Positions 1 to 8,142 of a stretch of 64,000 nt of DNA are shown in pieces. The stretch is taken from positions 434,001 to 498,000 of the forward strand of contig NZ_JASNWE010000003.1 in NCBI RefSeq assembly GCF_030283145.1, written 5' to 3'. How positions within the stretch are numbered: the first letter of the stretch is position 1; the number at the start of each line of letters is the position of its first letter. The notes below the pieces were generated by a model, which searched no databases, had not been told where the DNA came from, and saw only the letters and a list, made by a program, of their open reading frames with translations. This stretch comes from Actinomadura xylanilytica (lineage in GTDB: Bacteria; Actinomycetota; Actinomycetes; Streptosporangiales; Streptosporangiaceae). Made by a program: the position numbers and the translations under genes.

Positions 1-1467
1 GTGGTCCTCACCGCCGTACCAGCTGCTGAACGTGGTGGCGCCGAGCGCGGTCCGCCAGGTGGTGTCGGCGGCGACCACGGTCCGGCGGCCGTCGGTGAAG
101 GTGATCTCCAGCTGGCCGATGAACGCGGGCGCCCCGTCCGAGCGGACGAGCTTCTGGTAGCGGCCCGGCGTGGACGGCACGTTGGCCATGCCGTTGCCGA
201 GCTCCGCGCGCACCTCATTGTCGCCGCTGCGCAGCAGGCGGGTGACGTCGTAGGTGGAGTAGACGAGGCGTTCCTTGTGGGCGGTGTTGGGCGGTTCCAG
301 CACCGCGCCGCTCACCGCCCGCCCGTTGACGGTGATGTCGAGGACGCCGAGGGCGGTGGCGTACAGGCGGGCCTCGCGCACCCGGCTGGACACCGTGAAG
401 TCCTTGGCGAAAACGGGCAGGGCCTCGGGCTGCCGGTGCATCGGCGGGGGCGCCGGCTGCCCCTTGACCTCCTTGGCGGTGTCGAACGCCTTGCCGTCGT
501 CCGAGGTCCGGACGGTGAAGTCCGCCGGGACGTTCGGCGTCCTGCCGTCGTCGGTCATCGCGTCGGTGCGCGGGTAGAGCAGGACGCGGTCGAAGCGGCG
601 CGGTTCGCCCAGGTCGAGCTGGATCCAGATCGGCTCGGCCAGGTCCTGCTGGTGGCGTTCCATGCTGGTGTAGCCGAACGGGGCGGTGTCGGTGGTCAGG
701 GAGCCGTCGGTGAGCGCCTCGGGCTCCCACTGGCCCGCGGCGGTGTAGCTCTCGGACGCGGTGACCGGCGCGTGCAGCGCGAGGTCGGTGCCGGGCGCGG
801 CGCCGTCCAGCACCTGGATCGCGGCGAGCTGGAGCCGGGACACCTTGTCGGGCCAACCCTCCTTGATGGGCAGCCCGAGCCGGGTCACGTCGAGGCGGAC
901 GTGCCGGGCGGTGCGGGCGGTGAACTCGACCGTCACCGGGACGGGCACCGGGTCGGTCCAGGCGGGGTTCCCGATCCACTGGGCCGTCCAGTCGCCGGGC
1001 TTCAGGAGCCCCATCTCCCAGTGCGACGGCTCGCTCCACTGCGAGGCCCGGCCCTGGGCGTCCCAGACCCGCACCTGCCAGGAGACGCGCTCGCGGGAGC
1101 GCAGGGCCCGGCCGCCGTAGACGGCCTCCACCGCCGCGCCGGCGACCTTGCCGGAGTCCCAGAGGTCGGGCCGCGCGAGCGCCCGGTCGCCGCTCGCGGC
1201 GCGGACCTGGTAGGCCGTCTGCGTCTGGTTGCGCGGCCCGGGGGCGAACCGCCAGCTCAGCGTGGGCTCGGGGTCGTCGATGCCGAGGGGGGAGCGCAGG
1301 TGGTCGACCTGGAGGTCGGCCGGACGGAGCGAGGCCGCCCGCTCGGCCGCCGCCGCCGGCGCGGCGGTGGCGGTGAAGGCGGCGGTGGCGCCGCCGGCCG
1401 CGGTGACGGCCGCCGCCGCGACGCCGCCGGCCTGCACGAATCTTCTTCTGGACAGCTCGTCGGACAT
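1..1467 (-). CDS. Secreted alpha-L-rhamnosidase (GH78), 3' part outside window
   Basis: Predicted exported enzyme that releases terminal L-rhamnose from plant or microbial glycans. Only the first 489 codons are visible; the gene runs off the left edge without a stop. Residues 6-11 (SRRRFV) followed by an Ala-rich hydrophobic stretch form a twin-arginine signal. After it come the GH78 N-terminal beta-sandwich region (LRPADLQVDHLRSPLGID, WDSGKV, WQVRVWD) and, at about residues 175-345, what looks like an inserted F5/8-type C (discoidin) carbohydrate-binding module (ASESYTAAGQWEPEALTDGS, WIQLDLG). The next rhamnosidase N-terminal domain follows (LYATALGVLDITVNG). The catalytic barrel must lie beyond the edge. 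The ATG at 1467 follows GAGGAG with about 8 nt spacing. It is the last visible gene of the leftward rhamnoside operon and lies 11 nt after an orphan GH78 tail. Confidence 0.88.
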   Translation of the reverse strand, partial: MSDELSRRRFVQAGGVAAAAVTAAGGATAAFTATAAPAAAAERAASLRPADLQVDHLRSPLGIDDPEPTLSWRFAPGPRNQTQTAYQVRAASGDRALARPDLWDSGKVAGAAVEAVYGGRALRSRERVSWQVRVWDAQGRASQWSEPSHWEMGLLKPGDWTAQWIGNPAWTDPVPVPVTVEFTARTARHVRLDVTRLGLPIKEGWPDKVSRLQLAAIQVLDGAAPGTDLALHAPVTASESYTAAGQWEPEALTDGSLTTDTAPFGYTSMERHQQDLAEPIWIQLDLGEPRRFDRVLLYPRTDAMTDDGRTPNVPADFTVRTSDDGKAFDTAKEVKGQPAPPPMHRQPEALPVFAKDFTVSSRVREARLYATALGVLDITVNGRAVSGAVLEPPNTAHKERLVYSTYDVTRLLRSGDNEVRAELGNGMANVPSTPGRYQKLVRSDGAPAFIGQLEITFTDGRRTVVAADTTWRTALGATTFSSWYGGEDH

Positions 1468-1478
1468 GCCGATGCTCC

Positions 1479-1566
1479 TCAACGGTGGGTGGAACGGAAG
1501 GTGAGGCGGCCGGACCCGGCCTCGTAGACCGCGTGGCCGTCGCGCATCCCGGTGAAGCGGACGCTC
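1479..1566 (-). pseudogene. Orphan C-terminal remnant of a GH78 rhamnosidase
   Basis: Reading leftward, this stretch encodes about 29 residues ending in a stop at 1479-1481: SVRFTGMRDGHAVYEAG then SGRLTFRSTHR. It resembles the extreme C-terminus of the full-length rhamnosidase at 15210 (VRVLGAAGGTVRVETGSGGY), which ends with the same G-S-G-x-aromatic pattern. No catalytic domain precedes it: upstream lies only about 135 nt before the stop of the next gene. The simplest reading is that a further rhamnosidase gene was lost by deletion, leaving its tail. The remnant overlaps the ribosome-binding site of the downstream gene, which may be why it was kept. The similarity is by eye only. Confidence 0.55.
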
Positions 1567-1702
1567 GGCGAGCAGGACCCCTGGCCGTGCGGCCGGGGCC
1601 TGCTCGCCGTCGCCTGCGGAGCGGATCCCCCGATCACGTGCTCAGTCGCAGCGGATCAGGGCCTCACCTCACGTTTCCTCTGAGCGCGGGGTCGCATCGC
1701 CG

Positions 1703-4549
1703 TCAGGGCGCCGGGGCGGTGAACGCCGAGGTCCCCGAGCGGACCTCGAAGACCGCCGTCCCGTTCTCGGTGCGGTCGGGCTTGCGACCCCCCGGCCCGG
1801 TGGCACCGGCCGGGAGGCGCACCGTGGCGGTCGTGCGGCGGGGCACCTTCACCGTGAGCCGGAGGGTGGAGCCGGTCACCCGCCACGCGCTCGACAGCTC
1901 GCCGTACCCGGTCCGCAGCGAGCCCTGCGCGCTGGTCAGGCCGCCACCCGGCAGCGGCCTGATGACGCTGTGCCGGTAGCCGGGCCGGGCCTCGTCGGGG
2001 TTGATCCCGGCGATGGTGCGGTACATCCAGTCGCCCACCGCGCCGAGGGCGTGGTGGTTGAAGGAGCTGCGCTGGTACACCCCGTCGGGTTGCAGGGAGT
2101 CCCAGCGCTCCCAGAGTGTGGTGCCGCCCTGGCGCAGCATGTACAGCCAGCCGGGGTAGGAGTCGTTCAGCAGCACCTTGTAGGCGACGTCGAGGTGGCC
2201 GGCCTCGGTGAGCACGTCCAGCAGGTAGGGCGTGGCGAGGTAGCCGGTGGACAGGTGGAACCCGGCCGCCGTCACCTTGGCCACGAGCCGTTCGGCGGCC
2301 TTCTCGCGCAGCGCGTCCGGCATCAGCCCGAACTGGAGGGCCAGCACGTAGACCGCCTGGGTGTCGCCGCGCACGGTGCCGTCGGCGGAGACGTACGCCG
2401 CGATGAAGGCGTCCTTGATCTTGCCGAGCAGCGCGTCGTACCGGGCCGCGTCCGCGGTCTGGCCGAGCACCCGGGCGATCTTGGCGAGCAGCCGGACCGA
2501 GTGGGCGAAGTAGGCGGTGTTGACCACCTCCTTGGGCGAGGTGTCCACGGCCAGCCAGTCGCCGTAGGCGGTCGGGGGACGGAGCAGGCCGGTGGAGTCG
2601 GTCTGGAGGAAGGCCACCCACTTGGCCATCGCCGCGTAGTTCTCGGTGAGGACCCGCCGGTCGGCGTACCGCTCGTACAGCGTCCACGGCACGAAGATGA
2701 TCGCGTCGCCCCAGCCGGACACGCCCGCGCCGCCGTTGGCGCCGTCGTAGACGCGCGGCGCGATGCTCGGCACCGAGCCGTCCTCCTGCTGGGCCTCCCG
2801 CAGCGAGGTGACCCAGCTTCGCAGGTAGGCGTCGACGTCGGCGTTGTAGGCGGCGGTCGGGGCGAAGCCGAGCACGTCGCCGGCCCAGCCGAGCCGCTCG
2901 TCGCGCTGCGGGCAGTCGGTCGGCAGCACGGTGAAGTTGGACCGCTGCCCGGCGAACAGCGCCGTCTGGAGCGCGTTGAGGTCGGCGTTGGACGTGCTGA
3001 ACGCGCCGGTCACCGGCGTGTCGGCGCTGAGCTGCTCGGCGACGAAGTCGTCCACGGTCGGGGTGCCGGGATAGCCGGTCACCTCGACGTAGCGGAACCC
3101 GTGGCTGGTGAAGCGGGGAACGTACCGTTCGGGACGGTGGGCACCGGCCAGCGTGACGATGTCGCGCTGGTCGGCGCCGCGCAGGTTGGCGAAGTAGGTG
3201 GTGCCGTCCGCGTTCAGCCACTCGGCGTGCTTGAGCTGGATCCTGGTGCCGGCCGGGCCGGTGGCCGTCATCCGCACCCGGCCGGCGAAGTTGCGCCCGA
3301 AATCGATCCGGTGCACGCCGCCGGGGAGCGCGGTCACCGACCTGGCCTTGACGGTGCCGATCACGCGCACCGGCGCGTGGTCGAGCTCGTACAGCCGCGG
3401 GGACAGGTCGGAGCGGACCTTCACCGGCCCGGTGACCGGCAGGGCGGCGCGCCGCGCGTCGTACTCCTCGCCGTCGTACAGGGTGGCCCGCGTCAGAGGA
3501 CCGTGGCCCGCCTTCCAGTCGCGGCCGGTGACGATCCGGTCGGTGGACCCGTCCCGGTAGTGGACGACCAGCTCGGCGAGGAAGGCCATCGAGTCGGCGA
3601 AGCGGTGCTGGCCCCCCATCAGGATGCTCGCGTAGTAGCCCTCCGCGACCGTGGCGCCGATCTCGTTGGCGCCGGAGCGGATCAGCCTGGTGACGTCGTG
3701 GGTCTGGTACGGGACCTTGTGCGCGAAGTCCACCCAGCCGGGCGAGAGCTCCTCGTCGCCCACCTTGCTCCCGTTCAGCCGCGCCTCGTAGGTCCCGAGC
3801 GCCGACACGTGCAGCACCGCGGACCTGACCGGCTTGCGCGCGCGGAAGCCGCGGCGGAACTCGACCGGCGTGCGCGGGATGCGGACGTTGGTCTTCCACG
3901 GGCTGATCCCGTAGGCGCCGAGCACCTTGACCTTGGGCCACGCCGAATCGTCGAAGCCGGGGGCCTCCCAGCCGTCCGGGGCGTCGGCGGCCGACCGCCA
4001 TTCGGCGCCGGTGTCGACCCCCTGGACGGCGCCGCCGTCTGCCCCCCTGACCTCCACCCGCGCGATCACGGCCGCCGAGCTGCCGCTGTTCACCCCGCGC
4101 ACGGCGAGCACGTTCCGGCCCGCCTTCACCTTGCCGGTGAGGTCCACGAGCTGCCCGACCTGCCAGGCGAAGGTGTTGCGGGCCTGCATCGCGCGGGTGC
4201 TCCCGAGCAGCTCGCCGTTGAGGTACACGTCCACCGCGTCGTCGCCGCTGAACAGCAGCGTGCCCCCGGACGCGCCGTCCGGCGCCGTGAAGCCGCCCCG
4301 GAAGGCGCGCTCGACCTTGCCGGGGGCGGACGCGTCGGCCGCGTGCCAGATCCAGGACGCGCCGTCCAGGGACGGCTCGACGACCGGATGCGAGATCCAC
4401 GACGCGCCCGACCAGTCGGCGGCGGGGGCCGTCTCGGCGGCGGCCGTGCCGGCCAGGGGCGCGCCCCAGGAGACGGCTGCGACCGCACCCGCCGCCGTGC
4501 CCGCTTGGAGGACGCCCCTGCGGGTGAATCCGGCCTTGTTGTCGCTCAC
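1703..4549 (-). CDS. Secreted alpha-L-rhamnosidase (GH78), complete
   Basis: Exported inverting glycosidase that hydrolyses terminal alpha-L-rhamnosyl residues. The 948-residue product has a twin-arginine signal (FTRRGVLQAG near residues 8-17) ending at an AxA-type site near residue 37. N-terminal beta-sandwich carbohydrate-binding-like modules fill about residues 45-510 (WIWHAADASAPGKVERAF; LHVSALGTYEARLNGSKVGD). The six-hairpin catalytic barrel follows and carries the GH78 hallmark TDCPQRDERLGWAGD, which includes the general-acid Glu region. A C-terminal beta-domain ends the chain. Length is usual for the family. It sits 3 nt after the GH43-type gene in the leftward operon. Regulation is presumably through the upstream LacI-controlled promoter, although internal promoters cannot be excluded over such a long distance. 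Confidence 0.93.
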   Translation of the reverse strand: MSDNKAGFTRRGVLQAGTAAGAVAAVSWGAPLAGTAAAETAPAADWSGASWISHPVVEPSLDGASWIWHAADASAPGKVERAFRGGFTAPDGASGGTLLFSGDDAVDVYLNGELLGSTRAMQARNTFAWQVGQLVDLTGKVKAGRNVLAVRGVNSGSSAAVIARVEVRGADGGAVQGVDTGAEWRSAADAPDGWEAPGFDDSAWPKVKVLGAYGISPWKTNVRIPRTPVEFRRGFRARKPVRSAVLHVSALGTYEARLNGSKVGDEELSPGWVDFAHKVPYQTHDVTRLIRSGANEIGATVAEGYYASILMGGQHRFADSMAFLAELVVHYRDGSTDRIVTGRDWKAGHGPLTRATLYDGEEYDARRAALPVTGPVKVRSDLSPRLYELDHAPVRVIGTVKARSVTALPGGVHRIDFGRNFAGRVRMTATGPAGTRIQLKHAEWLNADGTTYFANLRGADQRDIVTLAGAHRPERYVPRFTSHGFRYVEVTGYPGTPTVDDFVAEQLSADTPVTGAFSTSNADLNALQTALFAGQRSNFTVLPTDCPQRDERLGWAGDVLGFAPTAAYNADVDAYLRSWVTSLREAQQEDGSVPSIAPRVYDGANGGAGVSGWGDAIIFVPWTLYERYADRRVLTENYAAMAKWVAFLQTDSTGLLRPPTAYGDWLAVDTSPKEVVNTAYFAHSVRLLAKIARVLGQTADAARYDALLGKIKDAFIAAYVSADGTVRGDTQAVYVLALQFGLMPDALREKAAERLVAKVTAAGFHLSTGYLATPYLLDVLTEAGHLDVAYKVLLNDSYPGWLYMLRQGGTTLWERWDSLQPDGVYQRSSFNHHALGAVGDWMYRTIAGINPDEARPGYRHSVIRPLPGGGLTSAQGSLRTGYGELSSAWRVTGSTLRLTVKVPRRTTATVRLPAGATGPGGRKPDRTENGTAVFEVRSGTSAFTAPAP

Positions 4550-4552
4550 GCG

Positions 4553-6649
4553 TCAGTTCCTTTCGACGGTGGTGAAGAACTTCAGGTCACGGGCGGGTTC
4601 GGCGGTGAACGTCGCGCCGCCGTCGGTGCTGACGGCCGCCGTCCCGCCCCGGTAGGGGTCGCCGTCGCTGTAGGCGAGGCCGTAGCAGCCCTTGGCCGTC
4701 GTCGCCGAGCCGATCCGGACCGTGTAGGGCCGGCCGCGCTCGACCTTGACGCGCGGGTGGACGGTCAGGTTGCGCGGCGCCCAGCCGACGCCGGTGGCCG
4801 CCACCGAGCCCGACCACAGCGTGGTGGCCCCGTCGGTGATCTCGATGGTCAGCGGCTCGTCCGGCGGGGTGCGCTGGACGCGTCCCTCCTCGGTGCCGTC
4901 CTTGAACGCGGTCACGGCGAGCGAGGTGAGGCGGCCGGAGCGGCCCGCGGTGAACCGCTGCTCCCGCCGGACGTTGCCCGCGATGTCGCAGCCGGTACGG
5001 AACCCGGCCGCGCCGCTGCCCTGGTCCAGGCCCCGGACCGGGCGCTGCCGCCCCGCGTGCCCGGGATCGAGGTGGACGCGGGTGTTGGAGCAGGTGAGCT
5101 TCTCGATCGAGCCGTCGGCGGCGAACGTCAGCGGCTGCCAGTAGAAGTTGGCCCGCGCCTCGTTGGTGTGGAAGTTCCACAGGTCGCTGAAGTACAGGTA
5201 GGTCGGGTCGCCGCGGCGCTGCCGCAGGGTGGCGACCTGGGCGGGCTGGCCGCCGCAGGAGTCGTCGCTGATCTTGACGCCCGGGGTCGGGACGATCCAC
5301 TTGGACAGGTCGCCGGAGAAGTCGTCGGCGAGCAGCTCCCGGCCGTCCGCCGAGGTGACCCGCACGTTGTCGAACCTGGCCGACTCCAGCGCCGCCCCGT
5401 TCCACTCGCGGACGCCGACCTTGCCGGCCGGGTACGTGGCGTCGGTGTAGCTGTCCACCTGCACGCCGTCGATGGACGTCGTGAGGGTGGAGCCGGCGGC
5501 GGTGACCGACACGTGGTGCCACTCCCCCGCCACGACCGGCTTGTCGAGCGTGACGACGTGGCTCGCGGTGGTGGACCCGGCGCGGCGCAGGACGCTCAGC
5601 TTGCCGTTGCCCGTCCCCGAGCCGCTCAGCAGGAACAGGTAGCCGTGGTCGTCGCGGTTCATCCGGACCGAGAAGCCCGCCTGCGCGGCCGTCCCCGACG
5701 AGGCCGGGAGCGGGGCGACGTCGAAGGAGTAGGTGTAGTCGGTCCAGTCGTCGCCCTGCTGCGACAGGCCGTAGAGACCGCCCTTGGCGACCAGCGCGCC
5801 GTCCTCGACGGTCCAGGCGTCGCGGCCGTGCCACGGGCCGAGCGGGCTCTTGGCGGTGAGGTAGGAGGTGCCGGTCGCGACGCAGTAGCCGCAGTTCGGG
5901 TCCGACATCGTCAGGTAGTAGGTGCCGTTCCGCTTGAACAGCGACGGCGCCTCGACCCGTGTCACCCCGGTCACCGCGTACGGCCCGGCCACGCGCAGGT
6001 AGTCGGGGGTGAGCTTGATGACCGCGATGTGCCATCCGGCGTTGCTGCACGCCAGGTAGCCGGTGCCGTCGTCGTCGATGAACACGTCGAGGTCGGCGGT
6101 GCAGGGCGTGGCGGACGGGAGGTCGGGCACCGGCTTCTCGGTGAACGGGCCGGTGGGCCGGTCGGCGGTGTAGACGCGGAACCTGTCCGCCGCCTCCTGG
6201 TCGTTCACCCACATGACGTACTTGCCGGTCGCCTTGTTGTGGACGGTGTGCGGCCGGAAGCAGAACTTGCAGTCGCGGGGCTTGGCCGCGTACCCGCGGT
6301 CGGTCCAGTGCGCCAGGTCGGGCGAGGAGTAGACCTTGAACCCGCAGAAGGTGTTGTTGACCTGCCACTGGTAGCCGCAGTCGTAGCTGGTCCCGTACAG
6401 GTAGTAGGTGTCGCCGAAGCGCTGGATCGCGCCGTCGTGCGCGTCCACCGCGTTGCCGTCGGTGTCGTAGCGGGTGACCTGGTTCCCGCCCGCGTCGAAG
6501 TTGGCGAGCTCAGTGGTGGTCCCCGCCGGCCGCGGCGCCGCCGCCCGAGCGGGCGGCGGCGCGAGCGAGAGCAGGGCGGTGATCAGGGCCATCGCCGTGA
6601 AGAGCGCGGTGGCCGGGGTGATTTTGCGTATGCCGAAGACACACGTCAC
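4553..6649 (-). CDS. Secreted GH43-type glycosidase with inserted LamG-like domain
   Basis: Predicted extracellular glycoside hydrolase with the five-bladed propeller of clan GH-F. A signal peptide occupies about residues 1-37 (hydrophobic ALFTAMALITALLSLA, ARAAA cleavage). The propeller shows the expected acidic triad: Asp near 72 (DAHDGAIQRFGDTYYLYG), Asp near 188 (DLDVFIDDDGTGYLA) and Glu near 233 (RVEAPSLFKR). Residues about 277-455 do not belong to the propeller; they look like a concanavalin/LamG-type beta-sandwich (WHHVSVTAAGSTLTTSIDG, AGKVGVREWNG). The propeller then resumes (SDDSCGGQPAQVATL, NFYWQPLTFAADGS). A C-terminal beta-rich domain of about 150 residues follows. The substrate is not deducible; galactan or arabinan side chains of rhamnogalacturonan would suit the neighbouring rhamnosidases, but that is inference. 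The ATG at 6649 is the first in frame ahead of the signal peptide. Confidence 0.85.
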   Translation of the reverse strand: MTCVFGIRKITPATALFTAMALITALLSLAPPPARAAAPRPAGTTTELANFDAGGNQVTRYDTDGNAVDAHDGAIQRFGDTYYLYGTSYDCGYQWQVNNTFCGFKVYSSPDLAHWTDRGYAAKPRDCKFCFRPHTVHNKATGKYVMWVNDQEAADRFRVYTADRPTGPFTEKPVPDLPSATPCTADLDVFIDDDGTGYLACSNAGWHIAVIKLTPDYLRVAGPYAVTGVTRVEAPSLFKRNGTYYLTMSDPNCGYCVATGTSYLTAKSPLGPWHGRDAWTVEDGALVAKGGLYGLSQQGDDWTDYTYSFDVAPLPASSGTAAQAGFSVRMNRDDHGYLFLLSGSGTGNGKLSVLRRAGSTTASHVVTLDKPVVAGEWHHVSVTAAGSTLTTSIDGVQVDSYTDATYPAGKVGVREWNGAALESARFDNVRVTSADGRELLADDFSGDLSKWIVPTPGVKISDDSCGGQPAQVATLRQRRGDPTYLYFSDLWNFHTNEARANFYWQPLTFAADGSIEKLTCSNTRVHLDPGHAGRQRPVRGLDQGSGAAGFRTGCDIAGNVRREQRFTAGRSGRLTSLAVTAFKDGTEEGRVQRTPPDEPLTIEITDGATTLWSGSVAATGVGWAPRNLTVHPRVKVERGRPYTVRIGSATTAKGCYGLAYSDGDPYRGGTAAVSTDGGATFTAEPARDLKFFTTVERN

Positions 6650-6706
6650 GCGGACGCTCCTGGTAGGTAAGTCCCCCGACTTCCTGAAATTCGGTCGTGG
6701 TGCGCG

Positions 6707-8128
6707 TTACGGGCGGACGTCGATGAGTTCGATCTCCAAGAGGTCGGCCACGGCCTTCAGCTCGGCCACCCGGTGGCCGGTGCCGAGGGCCCAGTGGTGG
6801 GAGATGCCGGTGGCGCTCCAGGCGTCGACCCACTCCCCCGGGTCGCAGCCGAAGTCGACCCGGGAGGTGGTGTTGCCGATCTGGAGCAGCGGCCCCGCCA
6901 CGGTCTCGCCCTCGGACGCGACGAGCGAGAACCGGCCGTCGCGGTGCTGGATCACGCCGAGCGCGGTGACCGGGCCGTGCCTGACGTCGAACTCGACCGA
7001 CACGCCGTAGCCGCGCTTGCCGTGGTAGACGCCGAGGCCGCGCAGCAGCGGCCGGCCGGCGCTGATCGCCAGGTGGGCCGGGCCGTCGTGGCCCATCTCC
7101 ACATGGCCGCGGCCGAAGTCCAGCGCCTGGAGCTCGGTGAAGGAGCCGCCCGCGCCGAGCCGGTCGGCGATCAGCATGGCCAGCGAGGTGCGCAGCTCGT
7201 ACTCCCCGGCGGCCGGGACGCCGCGCGCGGTGAGCAGCGAGGCGCCGAGGATCATGCCGGCGCCCAGCCGCTCGTGGATCTCGCCGTCCAGCCCGCGGTG
7301 GTAGTAGGCCAGGCTGTCCAGCTCGAAGTCGGCCACCAGCCGGTCCAGCCCGGCCGAGACCCGCGCGGCCCAGCGGAGGTCGTCCTCGTCGACGGAGGCG
7401 TCGAGCTCGAAGACCTCCGCCGCCTCGGCCCGCTTGGCGGCGGCCTCGGCCTCGGTGACCTGCTCGACGCGGACCCGCAGGTCGTCGAACTCCAGCACCT
7501 CCACGTGGCCGCCGAAGTTGGCGCTGACCAGGGTGAGGTCGGTGGAGACGTCGAGCATGCCCGGGTACAGGTGCCCCATCAGCCCGTGCCGGCCGCGGCG
7601 GAGCGCGGCCCGCACCCCGGCGGCGCGCACCCAGCGCCCGATGCGGGTCCAGGCCCGCTCGTCCTCCAGGTACCCCGAGACGGACCGGAACGGGATGCCG
7701 CAGCGCAGGAACGCGTTGGCCATCTCCGGCAGCGGGCAGGCCCCGCAGTACGCCAGCCACTGGCCGGTGTCGAAGGTCGCGTGGTCCATCGACTCGGTCG
7801 GCTGGAGGTTGATCAGCAGCACCGGCGCGTCGGCGCGCTGCGCGACCGGCACCAGCATGGTGGCGGTCATGTAGGTGGTGAGGAAGCCGACGATGATGTC
7901 GCATCCCGCCGCGCGCAGCTTCTCGGCCGCCGCGGCGCCCTCCTGCGCGTCGGAGATGAACCCGACGTCGACGACGTCGGCGCCGAGGCCGCGCATCCGC
8001 TCGGCCACTCGCTCCGCCGACCGCCGCAACTGCGGCAGCAGGTCGGGGAACTGCGGCCAGTAGGCGCCCAGCCCCCCGGCGACCAGGCCGACCCGGACCC
8101 GGCCGGTCCCCGTCCCGTTCTCGGTCAT
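6707..8128 (-). CDS. L-arabinose/L-fucose isomerase-family protein
   Basis: Cytoplasmic 473-residue protein of the L-fucose/L-arabinose isomerase superfamily, which interconverts aldoses and ketoses with a divalent metal. The N-terminal half has the Rossmann-like substrate domain (RVGLVAGGLGAYWPQFPDLL, GCDIIVGFLTTYMTATM, LINLQPTESMDHATFDTGQW). The C-terminal half carries the metal region (LDGEIHERLGAGMILGASLL, ELQALDFGRGHVEMGHDG) and the terminal isomerase domain. ATG 8128 is preferred over the in-frame ATG at 8146 because the latter would place the ribosome-binding site GGGAAGAGAG inside the coding region. The gene begins 14 nt after a GH78-like gene, so it is in the operon. A dedicated rhamnose isomerase is already present, so this one may handle a second sugar freed from the same polymer, or an unusual ketose. 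Its exact substrate cannot be told from sequence. Confidence 0.82.
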   Translation of the reverse strand: MTENGTGTGRVRVGLVAGGLGAYWPQFPDLLPQLRRSAERVAERMRGLGADVVDVGFISDAQEGAAAAEKLRAAGCDIIVGFLTTYMTATMLVPVAQRADAPVLLINLQPTESMDHATFDTGQWLAYCGACPLPEMANAFLRCGIPFRSVSGYLEDERAWTRIGRWVRAAGVRAALRRGRHGLMGHLYPGMLDVSTDLTLVSANFGGHVEVLEFDDLRVRVEQVTEAEAAAKRAEAAEVFELDASVDEDDLRWAARVSAGLDRLVADFELDSLAYYHRGLDGEIHERLGAGMILGASLLTARGVPAAGEYELRTSLAMLIADRLGAGGSFTELQALDFGRGHVEMGHDGPAHLAISAGRPLLRGLGVYHGKRGYGVSVEFDVRHGPVTALGVIQHRDGRFSLVASEGETVAGPLLQIGNTTSRVDFGCDPGEWVDAWSATGISHHWALGTGHRVAELKAVADLLEIELIDVRP

Positions 8129-8142
8129 GTGCTCTCTTCCCT

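Noticed and set aside
1970..6670. Very long plus-strand open frame (over 1500 codons) opposite the GH43 and GH78 genes
   Set aside because: It is a mirror of the real minus-strand genes in GC-rich DNA; its translation is Gly/Arg/Val-rich without any domain, while the opposite strand gives clean signal peptides and catalytic motifs.
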